A stretch of DNA of 64,000 nucleotides, taken from Leptospirales bacterium (GTDB lineage: Bacteria > Spirochaetota > Leptospiria > Leptospirales > Leptospiraceae). The stretch lies in contig JAAFIR010000002.1 of NCBI GenBank assembly GCA_013297885.1, positions 1-64,000 of the forward strand. Reading direction: 5' to 3'. A program made the translations under genes and the position numbers. A model generated the notes under the pieces. It made no database searches, was not told the DNA's origin, and was given only the letters and a program-made list of their open reading frames with translations. Of this stretch, positions 35,839-45,861 are shown in pieces. How positions within the stretch are numbered: position 1 is the stretch's first letter; the number at the start of each line of letters is the position of its first letter.

Positions 35839-36673
35839 AGTTTTAGTTACTGGTGGTAAAGGTATGCTTGCTACTGATTTAATTTATTTTTTAAAAAAAG
35901 AAAACTATGAAGTGATTTCTGTTGATATTGAAGAGCTTGATATAATAAAAGAAAAGGATGTACATGAATTTATTCTAAAAACTAAACCAAATATTTTAAT
36001 TAATTCAGCTGCTTACACTGCTGTTGATAAATGTGAATCAGAACCAATTTCTGAAAAAATAAATGGAGAAGCTTTAAAATTTTTAAGTCAAGCTTGTGCA
36101 AACTCTTCAGTTAAATTAATTCATTTTTCAACTGACTATATTTTTTCAGACAACTTCACAAAACCAATTTCTGAAAATGAAAAAACAAATCCTATTAATG
36201 CTTATGGAAAAGGAAAATTAATTGGAGAAGAAAATATTTTAAAAGAAGATAATTTAGATTATTCAATCTTTAGAGTTCAATGGCTTTATGGAAAAAATGG
36301 AAAAAATTTTGTGGATACCATGCTAAAACTTTCTGAAACTAAAAATGAAATTTCAGTTGTATCAGATCAAATTGGAAGACCCACATCTACAAAATTTCTT
36401 GCAGAATTAGTTGTTAAAACTCTTTCACTAAATCTAAAAGGAATTTATCATCTTGGACCAAAAGATGAATGTTCTTGGTTTGACTTTGCATCTTATATTT
36501 TAAAAGATAAAAATACAAAAGTTCTACCCATTCCATCTTCCGCTTATCCAACTCCAGCAAAAAGACCATTCTATTCAGTTCTTGGATTAGAAAAAATCAA
36601 TTCAGAATTAAAGGATAAAATTTTAGAAAAAACTTGGAAAGAACTTGTGGATGAATATTTAAAAAGGTCTTAA
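35831..36673 (+). CDS. rmlD: dTDP-4-dehydrorhamnose reductase (RmlD-like)
   Basis: It reduces dTDP-4-keto-rhamnose in the last step of dTDP-rhamnose synthesis. The 280-residue protein has VLVTGGKGMLATDLIYFL (NAD(P)-binding), INSAAYTAVDKCESEP, HFSTDYIFSD, then PINAYGKGKLIGEENI (YxxxK) and FRVQWLYGKNGKNFVDTML. A TTG start at 35831, with GAGGG 8 nt upstream, is needed because no ATG precedes the nucleotide-binding motif; it overlaps bioF by 8 bp. RmlA-C are not in the window. Confidence 0.88.
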   Translation: MNKVLVTGGKGMLATDLIYFLKKENYEVISVDIEELDIIKEKDVHEFILKTKPNILINSAAYTAVDKCESEPISEKINGEALKFLSQACANSSVKLIHFSTDYIFSDNFTKPISENEKTNPINAYGKGKLIGEENILKEDNLDYSIFRVQWLYGKNGKNFVDTMLKLSETKNEISVVSDQIGRPTSTKFLAELVVKTLSLNLKGIYHLGPKDECSWFDFASYILKDKNTKVLPIPSSAYPTPAKRPFYSVLGLEKINSELKDKILEKTWKELVDEYLKRS

Positions 36674-37513
36674 TGAAGATTTTAAAAATTCTTTTTTGTC
36701 TTTTAAAATTTCATTTATAAAATCAATATTGCCTGAAATGATTCCTTCATCAATTGGAGTTTTTTTATTAAAACGAAATTCTGCAAAGTTTTTTAGGTCT
36801 AAAGAAATTCCACCAGCTGATTTAATTAATGCAATTCCTGCACAAATATCCCATTCAGATTTTGGTTTTAAAGAAACAGTAAAATGAACTTTACCGATAG
36901 AAGTTAAAGCTAGTTTGTATGCAATTGAACCAATTGGAAAAATTTCAAAATTTTCCTTCCAGTATTTATCATCAAATAATTTATATTTATAAAATTCTGA
37001 ACGTGAAACCAAAATACTTGGTTTTCTAAATTCTTTAGAAATAAAATAAGGTTTGTCTAATTCAATTTTCTCTAACTCAAATGTAAAATCTTCGTCTAAC
37101 AGCTTATAGCCAATTCCTATCCCAACTACTCCAAAAAAAATTTCTCTAGAAATGGGATTAAACACAACTCCTAAAACTGCTTCATTATTAATGCTTAAAC
37201 CTAGACTGATGGAAAATTCTGGATTTTTTTCAACAAATTCTCTGGTTCCATCAATTGGATCTAGTATCCATACTCGATTTTTTTCAAGTCTGAACTCAGA
37301 ATCTTTAACTTCTTCAGAAAGAATACCATCATTAGGAAAATCTTTTTCTATATATGATAAAATGATTTTGTTTGCTTGAAGATCAGCTTCTGTTAATGGA
37401 TCGTCTTTTGCTTTCCAATTTACTTCAAAACTTGTGTTGTAAATTTGACTTACTACTTTTCCTGCTTCTAAACATGAAAAAATAGCAAGTTTTAATTCTT
37501 TTAAGAGATACAA
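36659..37513 (-). CDS. cysQ: CysQ/inositol monophosphatase-family phosphatase
   Basis: A Mg-dependent phosphatase of 284 residues, most likely 3'(2'),5'-bisphosphate nucleotidase (CysQ), which removes PAP. Motifs: DPLTEADLQANKIIL, GILSEEVKDS, VWILDPIDGTREFV (metal-binding DPxDGTxxF) and WDICAGIALIKSAGG. The start is a TTG at 37513, 3 nt after the preceding gene's stop; no ATG is available upstream of the conserved region. The 3' end overlaps rmlD by 15 bp on the opposite strand. Confidence 0.86.
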   Translation of the reverse strand: MYLLKELKLAIFSCLEAGKVVSQIYNTSFEVNWKAKDDPLTEADLQANKIILSYIEKDFPNDGILSEEVKDSEFRLEKNRVWILDPIDGTREFVEKNPEFSISLGLSINNEAVLGVVFNPISREIFFGVVGIGIGYKLLDEDFTFELEKIELDKPYFISKEFRKPSILVSRSEFYKYKLFDDKYWKENFEIFPIGSIAYKLALTSIGKVHFTVSLKPKSEWDICAGIALIKSAGGISLDLKNFAEFRFNKKTPIDEGIISGNIDFINEILKDKKEFLKSSLRPF

Positions 37514-37516
37514 AAA

Positions 37517-38017
37517 TTAATTTGGTTTTGCCTTTGAAGAATCTGAAGTATTTGAAGAACTGCCTGTTGGCTGAGATGGTTGGTTAGAACTAGAAGTATT
37601 TGTACCAGAATTTACAGATTTAATTTCTGCATCTTGATCTGGATGTTTTGAATACATTTTTTCATCTTGAGGTAATTGGACATACATTTCGGGATCAACA
37701 GCAAAATTATAAAATAAAAAATAATCTTTATAATTCACATAATAGTTAAATGTTCCTTTTTCTTGTTCAAAACTAATAGAATCTGATTTTAACTCTTTAA
37801 TTTTTTCTTTGTAATCAGGAAATTTTCTGTGCATGGTATATTTAATTGCATTAGTTAAATTTTTTTCTAAAGTTTTTTTTCTATAATCTTTTGAGATTTT
37901 TTTATTCTTATTAAACTCTTCAGTTTTGACAAAATCATCAATCACTCCGAGTTTGCCGGGAATTCTATCTGCAAATATGCTAAATGTTAAAATTAATAAA
38001 AAGGAAATTAGTTTCAT
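37517..38017 (-). CDS. Exported protein with Ser/Asn-rich tail, unknown function
   Basis: A 166-residue protein with a signal peptide (MKLISFLLILTFSIFAD). The central part is basic and helical (KKISKDYRKKTLEKNLTNAI) and then beta-rich with aromatics (YYVNYKDYFLFYNFAVDPEM). The last 35 residues are low-complexity Ser, Asn, Thr and Pro, probably unstructured. It lies between cysQ (3 nt) and pcrA (60 nt). No family recognised. Confidence 0.65.
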   Translation of the reverse strand: MKLISFLLILTFSIFADRIPGKLGVIDDFVKTEEFNKNKKISKDYRKKTLEKNLTNAIKYTMHRKFPDYKEKIKELKSDSISFEQEKGTFNYYVNYKDYFLFYNFAVDPEMYVQLPQDEKMYSKHPDQDAEIKSVNSGTNTSSSNQPSQPTGSSSNTSDSSKAKPN

Positions 38018-38076
38018 TTCAAAACTCTCTTTCAGGGATTTATGTCATTTTTATCTTATGCAAAAAAAAAGAAATC

Positions 38077-40266
38077 CTAATTTATTTTTTCAAATTTTGT
38101 ATAAGCAAGTAAAAATTTTTTTTGGTTAAAACCAAAAGATACTCTTGCCATTCGATTATCGCCTGAACCAGTAATATCAATAATTTTTCCAAAACCAAAG
38201 TCTTTATGTTTTACTTTATCTCCAATTTTTAATTCATCTGAGTTTATTTCAACTGATCTTTTTTTTGAATCTAATGTATTATTTTGTAAACGATTTCCAG
38301 CAAAAGGTGTTCTAGTTGGTTTTCTATAATCAGTTTCATTATCTTCTTTTTCTAAAAGATGTTCAGGAATTTCGTCAAAAAAACGGGAGGGAATTCTAGA
38401 TTCACCTAAACCAAATTTTCTAGTAATTTTTGAAAAACTCATATAAAGTTTTTTCTTGGCACGAGTGATAGCAACATAACAAAGTCTTCTTTCTTCTTCA
38501 ATTTGTTTTTCAGAATCTAAAGACATTGAATGCGGAAAAGTTCCATCTTCTAAACCAGTTAAAAAAACATAATCAAATTCTAAACCTTTAGAATTGTGTA
38601 CAGTCATTAAAGTAATAAAATCATTTGATTCATTTGGATTTTCTTCAGATGTTAAAAGTGAAATATTTCCAAGATATTCACCTAAGTCTGGATTTTCAGT
38701 TTCTTCTTCATACTCTTCTAAAGCATTTAAGAATTGCTCAATGTTTTCCAGTCGATCGTTTCCTTCTAAAGAATCATCTTCTTTAAAATGTTTTATAATT
38801 CCCATCATCTCTAATAGATCTCTTAGAATCAAAGAAGGGCTTGTTTTATTTAAATACTTATTCCTTAAATCTTTTAGTTTAGAATAAAAATCTTTAAGTT
38901 TGATAATCATATTTGGTTTAATGCCAGATGGATTTTCATTTAAAACTTCAAATAAAGTCAGCCCGTTATCAATTGCATAATTTCTAATTTTATCTAAACT
39001 TGCATCTCCTATTCCTCGTGGAGGGAAGTTAATAATTCTTTCTAAAGACAAATTATCATTTGGATTTACTAAAACAGTTAAATATGAAACTAAATCTTTT
39101 ATTTCAGCTCTATCAAAAAATCGGAACCCACCAAAAATTTTATAAGCTAAATTTTTACTTCTTAAACTTTCTTCAAAATATCTAGATTGTGCATTAGTTC
39201 TATAAAAAATTGCAAAAGATTTTAAATTTTTAATTTCTTTATTTAATTTTATTATTTCATTAATAATAAAATTAGATTCTTCATTTTCTGAATAAAATTC
39301 ATTTAATCTAATTTTTTCACCAGATTCTTTATTAGAAAAAATTTTTTTATCTTTACGTTCAGAATTATTTTGAATTAAATTACTAGCTGCTTCAATGATT
39401 GTTTTAGTTGATCTATAATTTTCTTCTAGTTTAACTGTAAAAGTTTTTTTATAATCTTTTTCAAAATCCAAAATATTTCTTATATCAGCACCTCGCCAAG
39501 AATAAATACTTTGGTCATCATCCCCCACAACACATAAATTTTCAGTTTTACCAGCGAGCATCTTAGATAATAAATATTGAATTTTATTTGTATCTTGGTA
39601 TTCATCTACTAAAATATATTTCCAATAGGAATTGTATTTTTGTAGGACTTCAGGATGTTTTGTAAATAGTCCAACTACTTTATAAATCAAATCACCAAAA
39701 TCAAGAGCATGATTCTCTTTTTTTCTCTTTTCATATTCAAAAAAAATATCTTTTAGATTTTTTGTAAATTGGTCTTGTCGATTATCCAATCCAAACTCAT
39801 CTAAAGGTAAAAATTGGTCTTTGTATTTATTAAATTTATTTGCTAGATTACTAGCAGAATATGATTTTGAATCTAGATCTTTTTTTTTCACAATATCTTT
39901 AATTAAAGATTCTTGCAAGCTAGTATCATAAACTGTAAAATTAGAGCTAAGTTCTAAAATTTCAGAATTTGATCTTAAGATTTGTAAACATAAAGAATGA
40001 AAAGTTTTAACTGTGATACCATAATGAGAGTTAGGTAAAATCATTGTAATTCTTTCTTTCATTTCAGCAGCTGCTTTGTTTGTAAATGTTACAGCACAAA
40101 TATTATATGGTGAGATATTCTTCTTTAAAATTAGGTATGCAATTCTAAAAGTGATTACACGAGTTTTTCCAGAACCTGCACCTGCTAAAATTAAAACTGG
40201 ACCTTCTGTTTGAAGAACTGCTTTTTTTTGTTCTGAATTTAAATTTTCTAATTCTTCTTCAAACAT
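38077..40266 (-). CDS. pcrA: UvrD/PcrA-family DNA helicase
   Basis: A 3'-5' SF1A helicase for repair and for clearing recombinase filaments. The 729 residues hold all motifs: Walker A ILAGAGSGKTRVIT, AVTFTNKAAAEMKERI, DEYQDTNKIQYLL (Walker B), CVVGDDDQSIYSWRGAD, LEENYRSTK, TVHNSKGLEFDYVFLTG and CYVAITRAKKKLY. The tail VKHKDFGFGKIIDITGSG is the PcrA-type Tudor-like RNA polymerase-interacting domain. The ATG overlaps the stop of bamA (TAATG), so this helicase is coupled to an outer-membrane gene, an unusual partnership. Confidence 0.94.
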   Translation of the reverse strand: MFEEELENLNSEQKKAVLQTEGPVLILAGAGSGKTRVITFRIAYLILKKNISPYNICAVTFTNKAAAEMKERITMILPNSHYGITVKTFHSLCLQILRSNSEILELSSNFTVYDTSLQESLIKDIVKKKDLDSKSYSASNLANKFNKYKDQFLPLDEFGLDNRQDQFTKNLKDIFFEYEKRKKENHALDFGDLIYKVVGLFTKHPEVLQKYNSYWKYILVDEYQDTNKIQYLLSKMLAGKTENLCVVGDDDQSIYSWRGADIRNILDFEKDYKKTFTVKLEENYRSTKTIIEAASNLIQNNSERKDKKIFSNKESGEKIRLNEFYSENEESNFIINEIIKLNKEIKNLKSFAIFYRTNAQSRYFEESLRSKNLAYKIFGGFRFFDRAEIKDLVSYLTVLVNPNDNLSLERIINFPPRGIGDASLDKIRNYAIDNGLTLFEVLNENPSGIKPNMIIKLKDFYSKLKDLRNKYLNKTSPSLILRDLLEMMGIIKHFKEDDSLEGNDRLENIEQFLNALEEYEEETENPDLGEYLGNISLLTSEENPNESNDFITLMTVHNSKGLEFDYVFLTGLEDGTFPHSMSLDSEKQIEEERRLCYVAITRAKKKLYMSFSKITRKFGLGESRIPSRFFDEIPEHLLEKEDNETDYRKPTRTPFAGNRLQNNTLDSKKRSVEINSDELKIGDKVKHKDFGFGKIIDITGSGDNRMARVSFGFNQKKFLLAYTKFEKIN

Positions 40267-43193
40267 TAAAAACGAATATCACCAATTCCAAAAACAAATT
40301 GAAAATTTTTATCTTCATTATAGTATGTAAAAGGATGTTCTGAGTCTCCAGTGTATCTAAGTTTTTGTGCCATATACAACCTAAGTGGTAAAACTGGAAT
40401 TTGAATTCTTAAACCAAATCCCCATGAAAAACGAAAATTTTCTAAAGATAAATTTCTACTACTTAGAATAAGTCGCCCAGGATCATTTAATTCATAAGGT
40501 GAATGTGCAGCTGGTCTTTGGTTGTTGGGATTATAGTTTTCTAATAACCATGTTGATAAGGCTCTATCAGAATTTGGATTCCATCTTTGGTTTTGTACTG
40601 CTTGATCAAACAATTTAGCATTTTCTTTTCTTTGCCCAGTCCAACGATTTACTTCTTCATACATTGCACCCGAATCAAAAAAAGTTACTAACCATAATAA
40701 AGAAGGTTCAATTGGAAAACGTAATTCAGAACTAAAAAGAACTCGATGTGGAGCACCGTCTCTCCATTCACCAGGATAATTTCTATCTTGAAAAAACCAT
40801 CCACGTAGAGATTCATACCCTCCTAAGAAATTCAAATCTTGAATTTGTATATAAGGATTTTTTTGTCTTTCTGTATCTCTGAATAATGGATCTGGCCTAT
40901 CATATTTTGGAACTTTTTCAAAAGTGAACACAGATGAAGTTCTAAATTCTTGAACAACTTTCCATCGTCTTAAAGTATTGGAACGAATTAAACCAAATAA
41001 GGTATAATCAAACCAAGTATGATAAAATTCCACAACAGGATTAAACTGATCAAAATGAGATTGCCCACCAAGAAACTGACCAGTATTTGAAAAAGAATAA
41101 TAAGTATTTATACCTGCAGTGGGATTAAAAATATTATCTCTTGAGTCGTAGCCAATACCATTTGTAATTTGAGAACGAAATAACCAACCTCTATTTACTT
41201 GAGCTAAAACCACATCTGAAGAAAGAGAAGTTGGATTGGAACTTTGAAAAAAACTTGGAGAGTATCTATGAAAATGTGTCCAATTGGAAAGTTTACCACC
41301 AATCACTAAACGATGACCAACACCAACAGAAAAACCAAGTGCTGAATATTCATATTGTGCTCTTTCGTTTACACGAGGAGAAACTTGAGGATTATCAGAT
41401 AAAATCACACCTGAAGAAGTGAGAATTGTTCTTGAAGAATAAAACATAGATAATGTGAGAGACCATGGCTTATCGAAAATCCAAGGTTCTGTCCAGGACA
41501 ATTGAAAAAATCTTCTAAGCGGACCATATTCTATTCTACCGGAAACTTTTTGTCCAGTTCCATTTAAATTGTTTTCACCAAGTTCAGTAAAAATAGAAAA
41601 TCCAGAAATTGTACCATAACCTCCACCCATAGAAATAGTTCCAGTTGGTTGTTCTACAACATCAATTATCAAATTCATTTTGTTTTCACCAGAACCTGGT
41701 CTTGTGTTAAAATTTACTTCTTTAAAATATCCTAAGTTAAAAATTCTTTCTCTAGATCTATTTACATCAGCAGAATTAAATAAATCTCCTGGTTTAACTA
41801 ATAGCTCTCTTCGAATTACTTTGTCTAAAGTTTTTTTATTTCCTTTAATAACAATGTTTTCAATATAAGCCAAAAAATTTTCTCTAATAGTAAAATCAAC
41901 ATGTTCAAATTTTCTTCCAAGGTATTCAGGATTTTTAGTGAAAATTTTTCTTAGTTTAGCAATATTAAACTTTTTTTTATTTTTTTCACATTCATCTGTA
42001 GAAACTCCAACACAGTTTTCATACTCTTTTAAGTTTTCATCATTTAGTTCAATACTTTTTCTTTTTGGTACCACTTGAACAAATAAATAACCTTTAGAAC
42101 TATACATTTCATTTACTGTTTGTTTATCTCTTTGAAATTTTCCTTCATCAAAAACTTCACCAACATCACCATCTGAAAATTCATAAGAATCCTCTAAATC
42201 TTTAACTTTATAAATTGGTTTTAATTTTTCTTTTGGTGTACCAGGTGGATTGTTTTCTCTATTCAAAAAAACTGCTGTCCCAGTTGCATCATCATAAGTC
42301 AAATCATGAGTAGTTTGATAACCATTAAAATAATAAATGTCCCCTTCTTTAACTTTAAAATTTACAATGATAACTCTTTTATCTTTTTTTTCTGAATTTT
42401 CCCAACGAATTTCCCAGTTAGTATTTTCAGGAACTATATCAGCATCTAAATAACCTTTTGATTTCATGTAAGCTACAATTTTTTGTTTATCAGATTCAAA
42501 AGCAGTTTCTTTAAAATGACCACTTTCAATAATTCCTGCTTCTTTTAAATCTAAAAACCCAATAATTTCACCAGCATCAATACTTTTAGTTCCAATGATG
42601 TTAATTTTGGAAATAGGAATTTCATCACCTTCATCAATGATGAATTTTACTTTTACTAAATTTGTTTTAGGATTAATTTTTCCCATTTCAAATTTTACAT
42701 AAGCATGAAAAAAACCTTCATCTCTGTATTTTTTTAAAATTACTTCTTTAGTAGAATTTACTTTTTCCGGTGTGATAACTTCGTTTTCTTTAATAGGCAT
42801 TTTATCACGTAAATCAGAAGGGAAAACTTCATCAGCACCAACAAATTCAATTTCTTCAACTTTTGGTCTTTCTTTCAATTCAAAGATGATAATTACACCA
42901 CCAGAAGTAAGTTCAGCTTTGATATCGATATTATAAAAATATCCAGTTGCAAATAAAGCCTTTAAGTCTGAGTTCATCATTTTCTCAGTTAAGACTTTAT
43001 CTTTACGAATATCTATAAATCCAAGAATATCATCATTTGAGGTATTTTTATTTCCTTCAAATTTAACATCTACAATTTTTTTTCCAATATAATCTTTTGG
43101 ATCTGAATAAATTTTATTACAAGACCCTTTAGTTAAAATAAAACCAGAAAGGCTGGCTAAAATAAATAGTTTAAAAAATGTAAGTAATTTCAA
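40266..43193 (-). CDS. bamA: Outer membrane assembly factor BamA (Omp85)
   Basis: Inserts beta-barrel proteins into the outer membrane. The 975-residue protein begins with a hydrophobic signal and a Cys at position 24. POTRA domains fill about residues 35-500 (IVDVKFEGNKNTSNDDILGF, VEEIEFVGADEVFPSDLRDK, KINIIGTKSIDAGEIIGFLD, ENIVIKGNKKTLDKVIRREL). The barrel, about 520-975, has GGGYGTISGFSIFTELGENN, WTEPWIFDKPWSLTLSMF and the loop motif SLRGW in place of VRGF, ending in IGDIRF with a terminal Phe. It is longer than E. coli BamA, with an insertion in the last POTRA linker. ExbD and ExbB precede it on the strand. Confidence 0.94.
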   Translation of the reverse strand: MKLLTFFKLFILASLSGFILTKGSCNKIYSDPKDYIGKKIVDVKFEGNKNTSNDDILGFIDIRKDKVLTEKMMNSDLKALFATGYFYNIDIKAELTSGGVIIIFELKERPKVEEIEFVGADEVFPSDLRDKMPIKENEVITPEKVNSTKEVILKKYRDEGFFHAYVKFEMGKINPKTNLVKVKFIIDEGDEIPISKINIIGTKSIDAGEIIGFLDLKEAGIIESGHFKETAFESDKQKIVAYMKSKGYLDADIVPENTNWEIRWENSEKKDKRVIIVNFKVKEGDIYYFNGYQTTHDLTYDDATGTAVFLNRENNPPGTPKEKLKPIYKVKDLEDSYEFSDGDVGEVFDEGKFQRDKQTVNEMYSSKGYLFVQVVPKRKSIELNDENLKEYENCVGVSTDECEKNKKKFNIAKLRKIFTKNPEYLGRKFEHVDFTIRENFLAYIENIVIKGNKKTLDKVIRRELLVKPGDLFNSADVNRSRERIFNLGYFKEVNFNTRPGSGENKMNLIIDVVEQPTGTISMGGGYGTISGFSIFTELGENNLNGTGQKVSGRIEYGPLRRFFQLSWTEPWIFDKPWSLTLSMFYSSRTILTSSGVILSDNPQVSPRVNERAQYEYSALGFSVGVGHRLVIGGKLSNWTHFHRYSPSFFQSSNPTSLSSDVVLAQVNRGWLFRSQITNGIGYDSRDNIFNPTAGINTYYSFSNTGQFLGGQSHFDQFNPVVEFYHTWFDYTLFGLIRSNTLRRWKVVQEFRTSSVFTFEKVPKYDRPDPLFRDTERQKNPYIQIQDLNFLGGYESLRGWFFQDRNYPGEWRDGAPHRVLFSSELRFPIEPSLLWLVTFFDSGAMYEEVNRWTGQRKENAKLFDQAVQNQRWNPNSDRALSTWLLENYNPNNQRPAAHSPYELNDPGRLILSSRNLSLENFRFSWGFGLRIQIPVLPLRLYMAQKLRYTGDSEHPFTYYNEDKNFQFVFGIGDIRF

Positions 43194-43205
43194 AATATAA
43201 AATAA

Positions 43206-43673
43206 TTATCTTTCAGTTTCTTCTTCTCTATTGGAATTAGTTTGGCCTGGACCTTTAACCATTGCCAGATTAAACCTAGTAACACCAGCAGCGTTTACTT
43301 CATCAATTACTTTAACTACTGTTTGGTAATTTGCCCCACTATCACCTCTGATAATTACTTTATTTTTTTTAGGATCCCTTTTATCTTTTGGTCCTAAAAA
43401 AGAATTGATTTTATCTCTTAAGCCTTCTAATGCAATTGGAGTTTGGTCTTTATCTAGAAAGATTTTCCCTTCTTTATTTACTGTTATGATTAATTCTTCT
43501 TGGTTTTTTTCTTTGGTTACACTACTTGATGAACGAGGAAGTTCAATTTTTATTGAAGCTCCTTTTTCTAATGTAGCATTAATTAAAAAATAAATTACGA
43601 TAAATGAAACTACATCGATGAGTGAAGTTATATCAATTCTATCGAAAGTTTTCATTGTTCTTCTAAATTTCAT
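43206..43673 (-). CDS. exbD: ExbD/TolR-family protein
   Basis: A 155-residue component of a proton-driven ExbB-ExbD or TolQ-TolR motor. The single N-terminal membrane helix carries the key acidic residue in [19 protein letters not shown] (Asp near residue 19). The periplasmic part has [27 protein letters not shown] and [20 protein letters not shown], typical of ExbD/TolR. It starts 3 nt after the ExbB stop and ends 12 nt before bamA. TolR and ExbD cannot be separated by sequence alone. Confidence 0.9.
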   Translation of the reverse strand: MKFRRTMKTFDRIDITSLIDVVSFIVIYFLINATLEKGASIKIELPRSSSSVTKEKNQEELIITVNKEGKIFLDKDQTPIALEGLRDKINSFLGPKDKRDPKKNKVIIRGDSGANYQTVVKVIDEVNAAGVTRFNLAMVKGPGQTNSNREEETER

Positions 43674-43676
43674 GAA

Positions 43677-44294
43677 CTATTTATCTCCACGAAATAATTG
43701 AAGAAACTGATCTGAAAAATTTTCCATCTCAGTAATTTTTTCTTCTTTTTTTCGTACTAAATAATTATAAAAAATATACGCTGGAATGGAGACAGCAAGA
43801 CCCATTGCAGTTGTAATCAATGCTTCTGAAATGCCTACCTCAGCACCTTTAGTTCCTGCACCTTCTGCGAATGATCGAATCATTCCAACAACTGTTCCAA
43901 AAACACCAAGTAAAGGTCCAATTGTAGCTATGGTTCCAAGTCCAGTTAAAAATTTTTCCATATTTAAAATTTGTCTATAACCCTCAGATTTCATTTCATC
44001 TTCATAAAACTTAGAGTCCCGACGTTTGTATTCGATTCCTGTTTGTAAAATTGCAGTTGTTGGACCAAAACTACATGAAACTAGATAATCTTTTGCTTCA
44101 TCCCATTTTTTTTCTAAAATAAATTCTTTGACTTTTCTAAAATCTTCTATTGTAACTGATTTTAATTTCCAAAAAAATATGGTTCTTTCTATAATAATAG
44201 TAAAAGCGATAATGGAAACAATCACAATAATAATTGGTATACTTTCAGGAGGGATTGATGCAATTATTGAATTTGATTTAGCGAATATAAACAT
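43677..44294 (-). CDS. exbB: ExbB/TolQ/MotA-family proton channel protein
   Basis: A 205-residue inner-membrane protein with three membrane segments (about 13-32, 118-140, 155-180). The conserved region [20 protein letters not shown] and the next helix [20 protein letters not shown] are diagnostic. It forms the motor with the ExbD protein downstream. A GGA sequence lies near the ATG. Together with BamA it suggests an envelope-energising operon; whether it feeds a TonB or a Tol-Pal system is not shown here. Confidence 0.9.
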   Translation of the reverse strand: MFIFAKSNSIIASIPPESIPIIIVIVSIIAFTIIIERTIFFWKLKSVTIEDFRKVKEFILEKKWDEAKDYLVSCSFGPTTAILQTGIEYKRRDSKFYEDEMKSEGYRQILNMEKFLTGLGTIATIGPLLGVFGTVVGMIRSFAEGAGTKGAEVGISEALITTAMGLAVSIPAYIFYNYLVRKKEEKITEMENFSDQFLQLFRGDK

Positions 44295-44847
44295 TTTTTT
44301 TTCCTATAAATTATGAAATTTTGGGTAGGCTTACATGCCAAATCTTTTTTTGTTCCAAGTTCGATTTTAAATTAAAAAAATTAGAGTTTAACAATTTTAT
44401 TTTGAAATGATTAGGAATAAAAAAATTAGAATAAAAAAAGTTGGGTGAATTTTTCATTTTAAATCATTAAGATTTTTAAATAATAAATACAATCAAAAAT
44501 GAAAAACCGAGCTTTCACCTCTTGTCAAAATTTTTTATAAAAAAAATTTTGACACCGTTTCAATCTCTTTCACATTGCAATCTATTTTATTTCTTAAAAT
44601 GCTTTAATAATATTTTATAAATTGTCTTATATTACCAAGTAATAAAATCTATGACTAGTTTTTAAAATCAATTTGAATATTTTAAAAAGTTTTAGAATTA
44701 ATTCAATACTTGAAGTAGCAAGAATTTTTACTCGAAGAAGTAAATTTTTTTTAGAAAAAAAATAAAAATGCTTTTTTGATATCTTGAAAGGATCTAAGTA
44801 AATTAAAAAAAGATTGATTTACAGTGTTTGTAAGGAAATTTAAACAT
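44295..44847. other. Long divergent intergenic region with repeat copy J
   Basis: About 550 bp between the divergent exbB and SurA-like genes. Repeat copy J occupies 44441-44573. The rest is AT-rich with poly-A runs. Promoters for both operons must lie here, so copy J sits in a divergent promoter region, which argues against a purely terminator role for the family. Confidence 0.5.
44441..44573 (-). repeat. Three-way-junction intergenic repeat, copy J
   Basis: P1 has become GTGAA/TTCAC (44569-44573/44445-44449), with both sides changed. Pa is GAG/CTC (44565-44567/44509-44511). P2 is a 13-bp stem (44524-44536/44541-44553). P3 is an 11-bp stem (44450-44460/44496-44506) enclosing a long AT-rich interior. 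The 3' end reads TTCACCCAA on the minus strand. Confidence 0.82.
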
Positions 44848-45861
44848 ATGATAAAAATTTTTCTGCTATTTTTTTTTCTAATCCAAACAATTTCTCCAGC
44901 TGAGTCTTTAAATAAAATTATTGCAATTATTGGTAAAATTTCAATTTCTCAATTAGATTATTCAAAAGGTGAAGAAACATATAAAGCTTTGTTAAAAGCT
45001 AGAAAACCATCAATTCGAATTAGTAAAGGTTCTCAAAAAACAAAAGTTTTAGACTTTTTGATCGATAGAGCTATTATGGATTTAACTGCAGAAGAAGAGT
45101 CCATTCAAGCTGGTGAAAAAAATATTGAATCTGAAATTGAAAGATTAATGAAACTAGGCAATACTCCTGATCGATCTAGTTTTGAAAAAATAATAGCTGA
45201 AAAAACAGGAATGCCTTTTGATGTTTGGCTAGATGATCTCCCTTATCAAATTAAAAAAAATCAATTAATGCAGCTTAGAGTAAATTTTAAACCTCCAACA
45301 GAAGCAGAAATTCATAAATGGTATTTGAATAATAAAAATAAAGTTGGGATGGAAGTTAAATTTAGAGAAATTTGTTTAAGTCCCAAAAATTCTTCTTTTG
45401 ATGAAGAAAATAGAATTTCTGCGGAAATTAACCAAATTAAAAAAGATTCAAAAAAAGATCCAAGTAGTTTTAATTTAGTAGCAAATAGTCCCAGAAACTC
45501 AACTCCTGGTGCTATTGATTGGATTCAAACATTTGATATTTATTCCAAAAGCCCAGTTTTAATGGCAGCACTTTCAAGAACATCAGAGGGTTCTGTTTCA
45601 GAACCTTTTAGAGATGATAGAGGGAAATATTGTATTGTAAAACTTGAAGGAAAAAGAAACACACCTGAAGAAAATATCAAAAGAAATATTGGTGAAATTA
45701 TTGCTCGTGAAAAAGCAGAAGGTAGTTTTGACGAATGGGTTGTCAGCAGAAGAAAAGAAGTTATTATATCTATTTATGATAAAGAGTACATAGCTGAAAA
45801 TAAATTAGAAGCACCAGATGAAACTTTTAATTATAATAAAATTAATATTCAAGCTCCATGA
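44848..45861 (+). CDS. SurA-like periplasmic chaperone/peptidyl-prolyl isomerase
   Basis: About 337 residues from ATG 44848 (a GTG 24 bp upstream is possible). A signal peptide (MIKIFLLFFFLIQTISPAES) is followed by a SurA N-terminal-type helical domain (KIIAIIGKISISQLDYSKGE, VLDFLIDRAIMDLTAEEESI) and one parvulin-like domain (EVKFREICLSPKNSS, GAIDWIQTFDIYSKS, SVSEPFRDDRGKYCIVKLEG). It would escort outer-membrane proteins to BamA, encoded divergently nearby. It overlaps the next gene by 4 bp (ATGA). Confidence 0.85.
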   Translation: MIKIFLLFFFLIQTISPAESLNKIIAIIGKISISQLDYSKGEETYKALLKARKPSIRISKGSQKTKVLDFLIDRAIMDLTAEEESIQAGEKNIESEIERLMKLGNTPDRSSFEKIIAEKTGMPFDVWLDDLPYQIKKNQLMQLRVNFKPPTEAEIHKWYLNNKNKVGMEVKFREICLSPKNSSFDEENRISAEINQIKKDSKKDPSSFNLVANSPRNSTPGAIDWIQTFDIYSKSPVLMAALSRTSEGSVSEPFRDDRGKYCIVKLEGKRNTPEENIKRNIGEIIAREKAEGSFDEWVVSRRKEVIISIYDKEYIAENKLEAPDETFNYNKINIQAP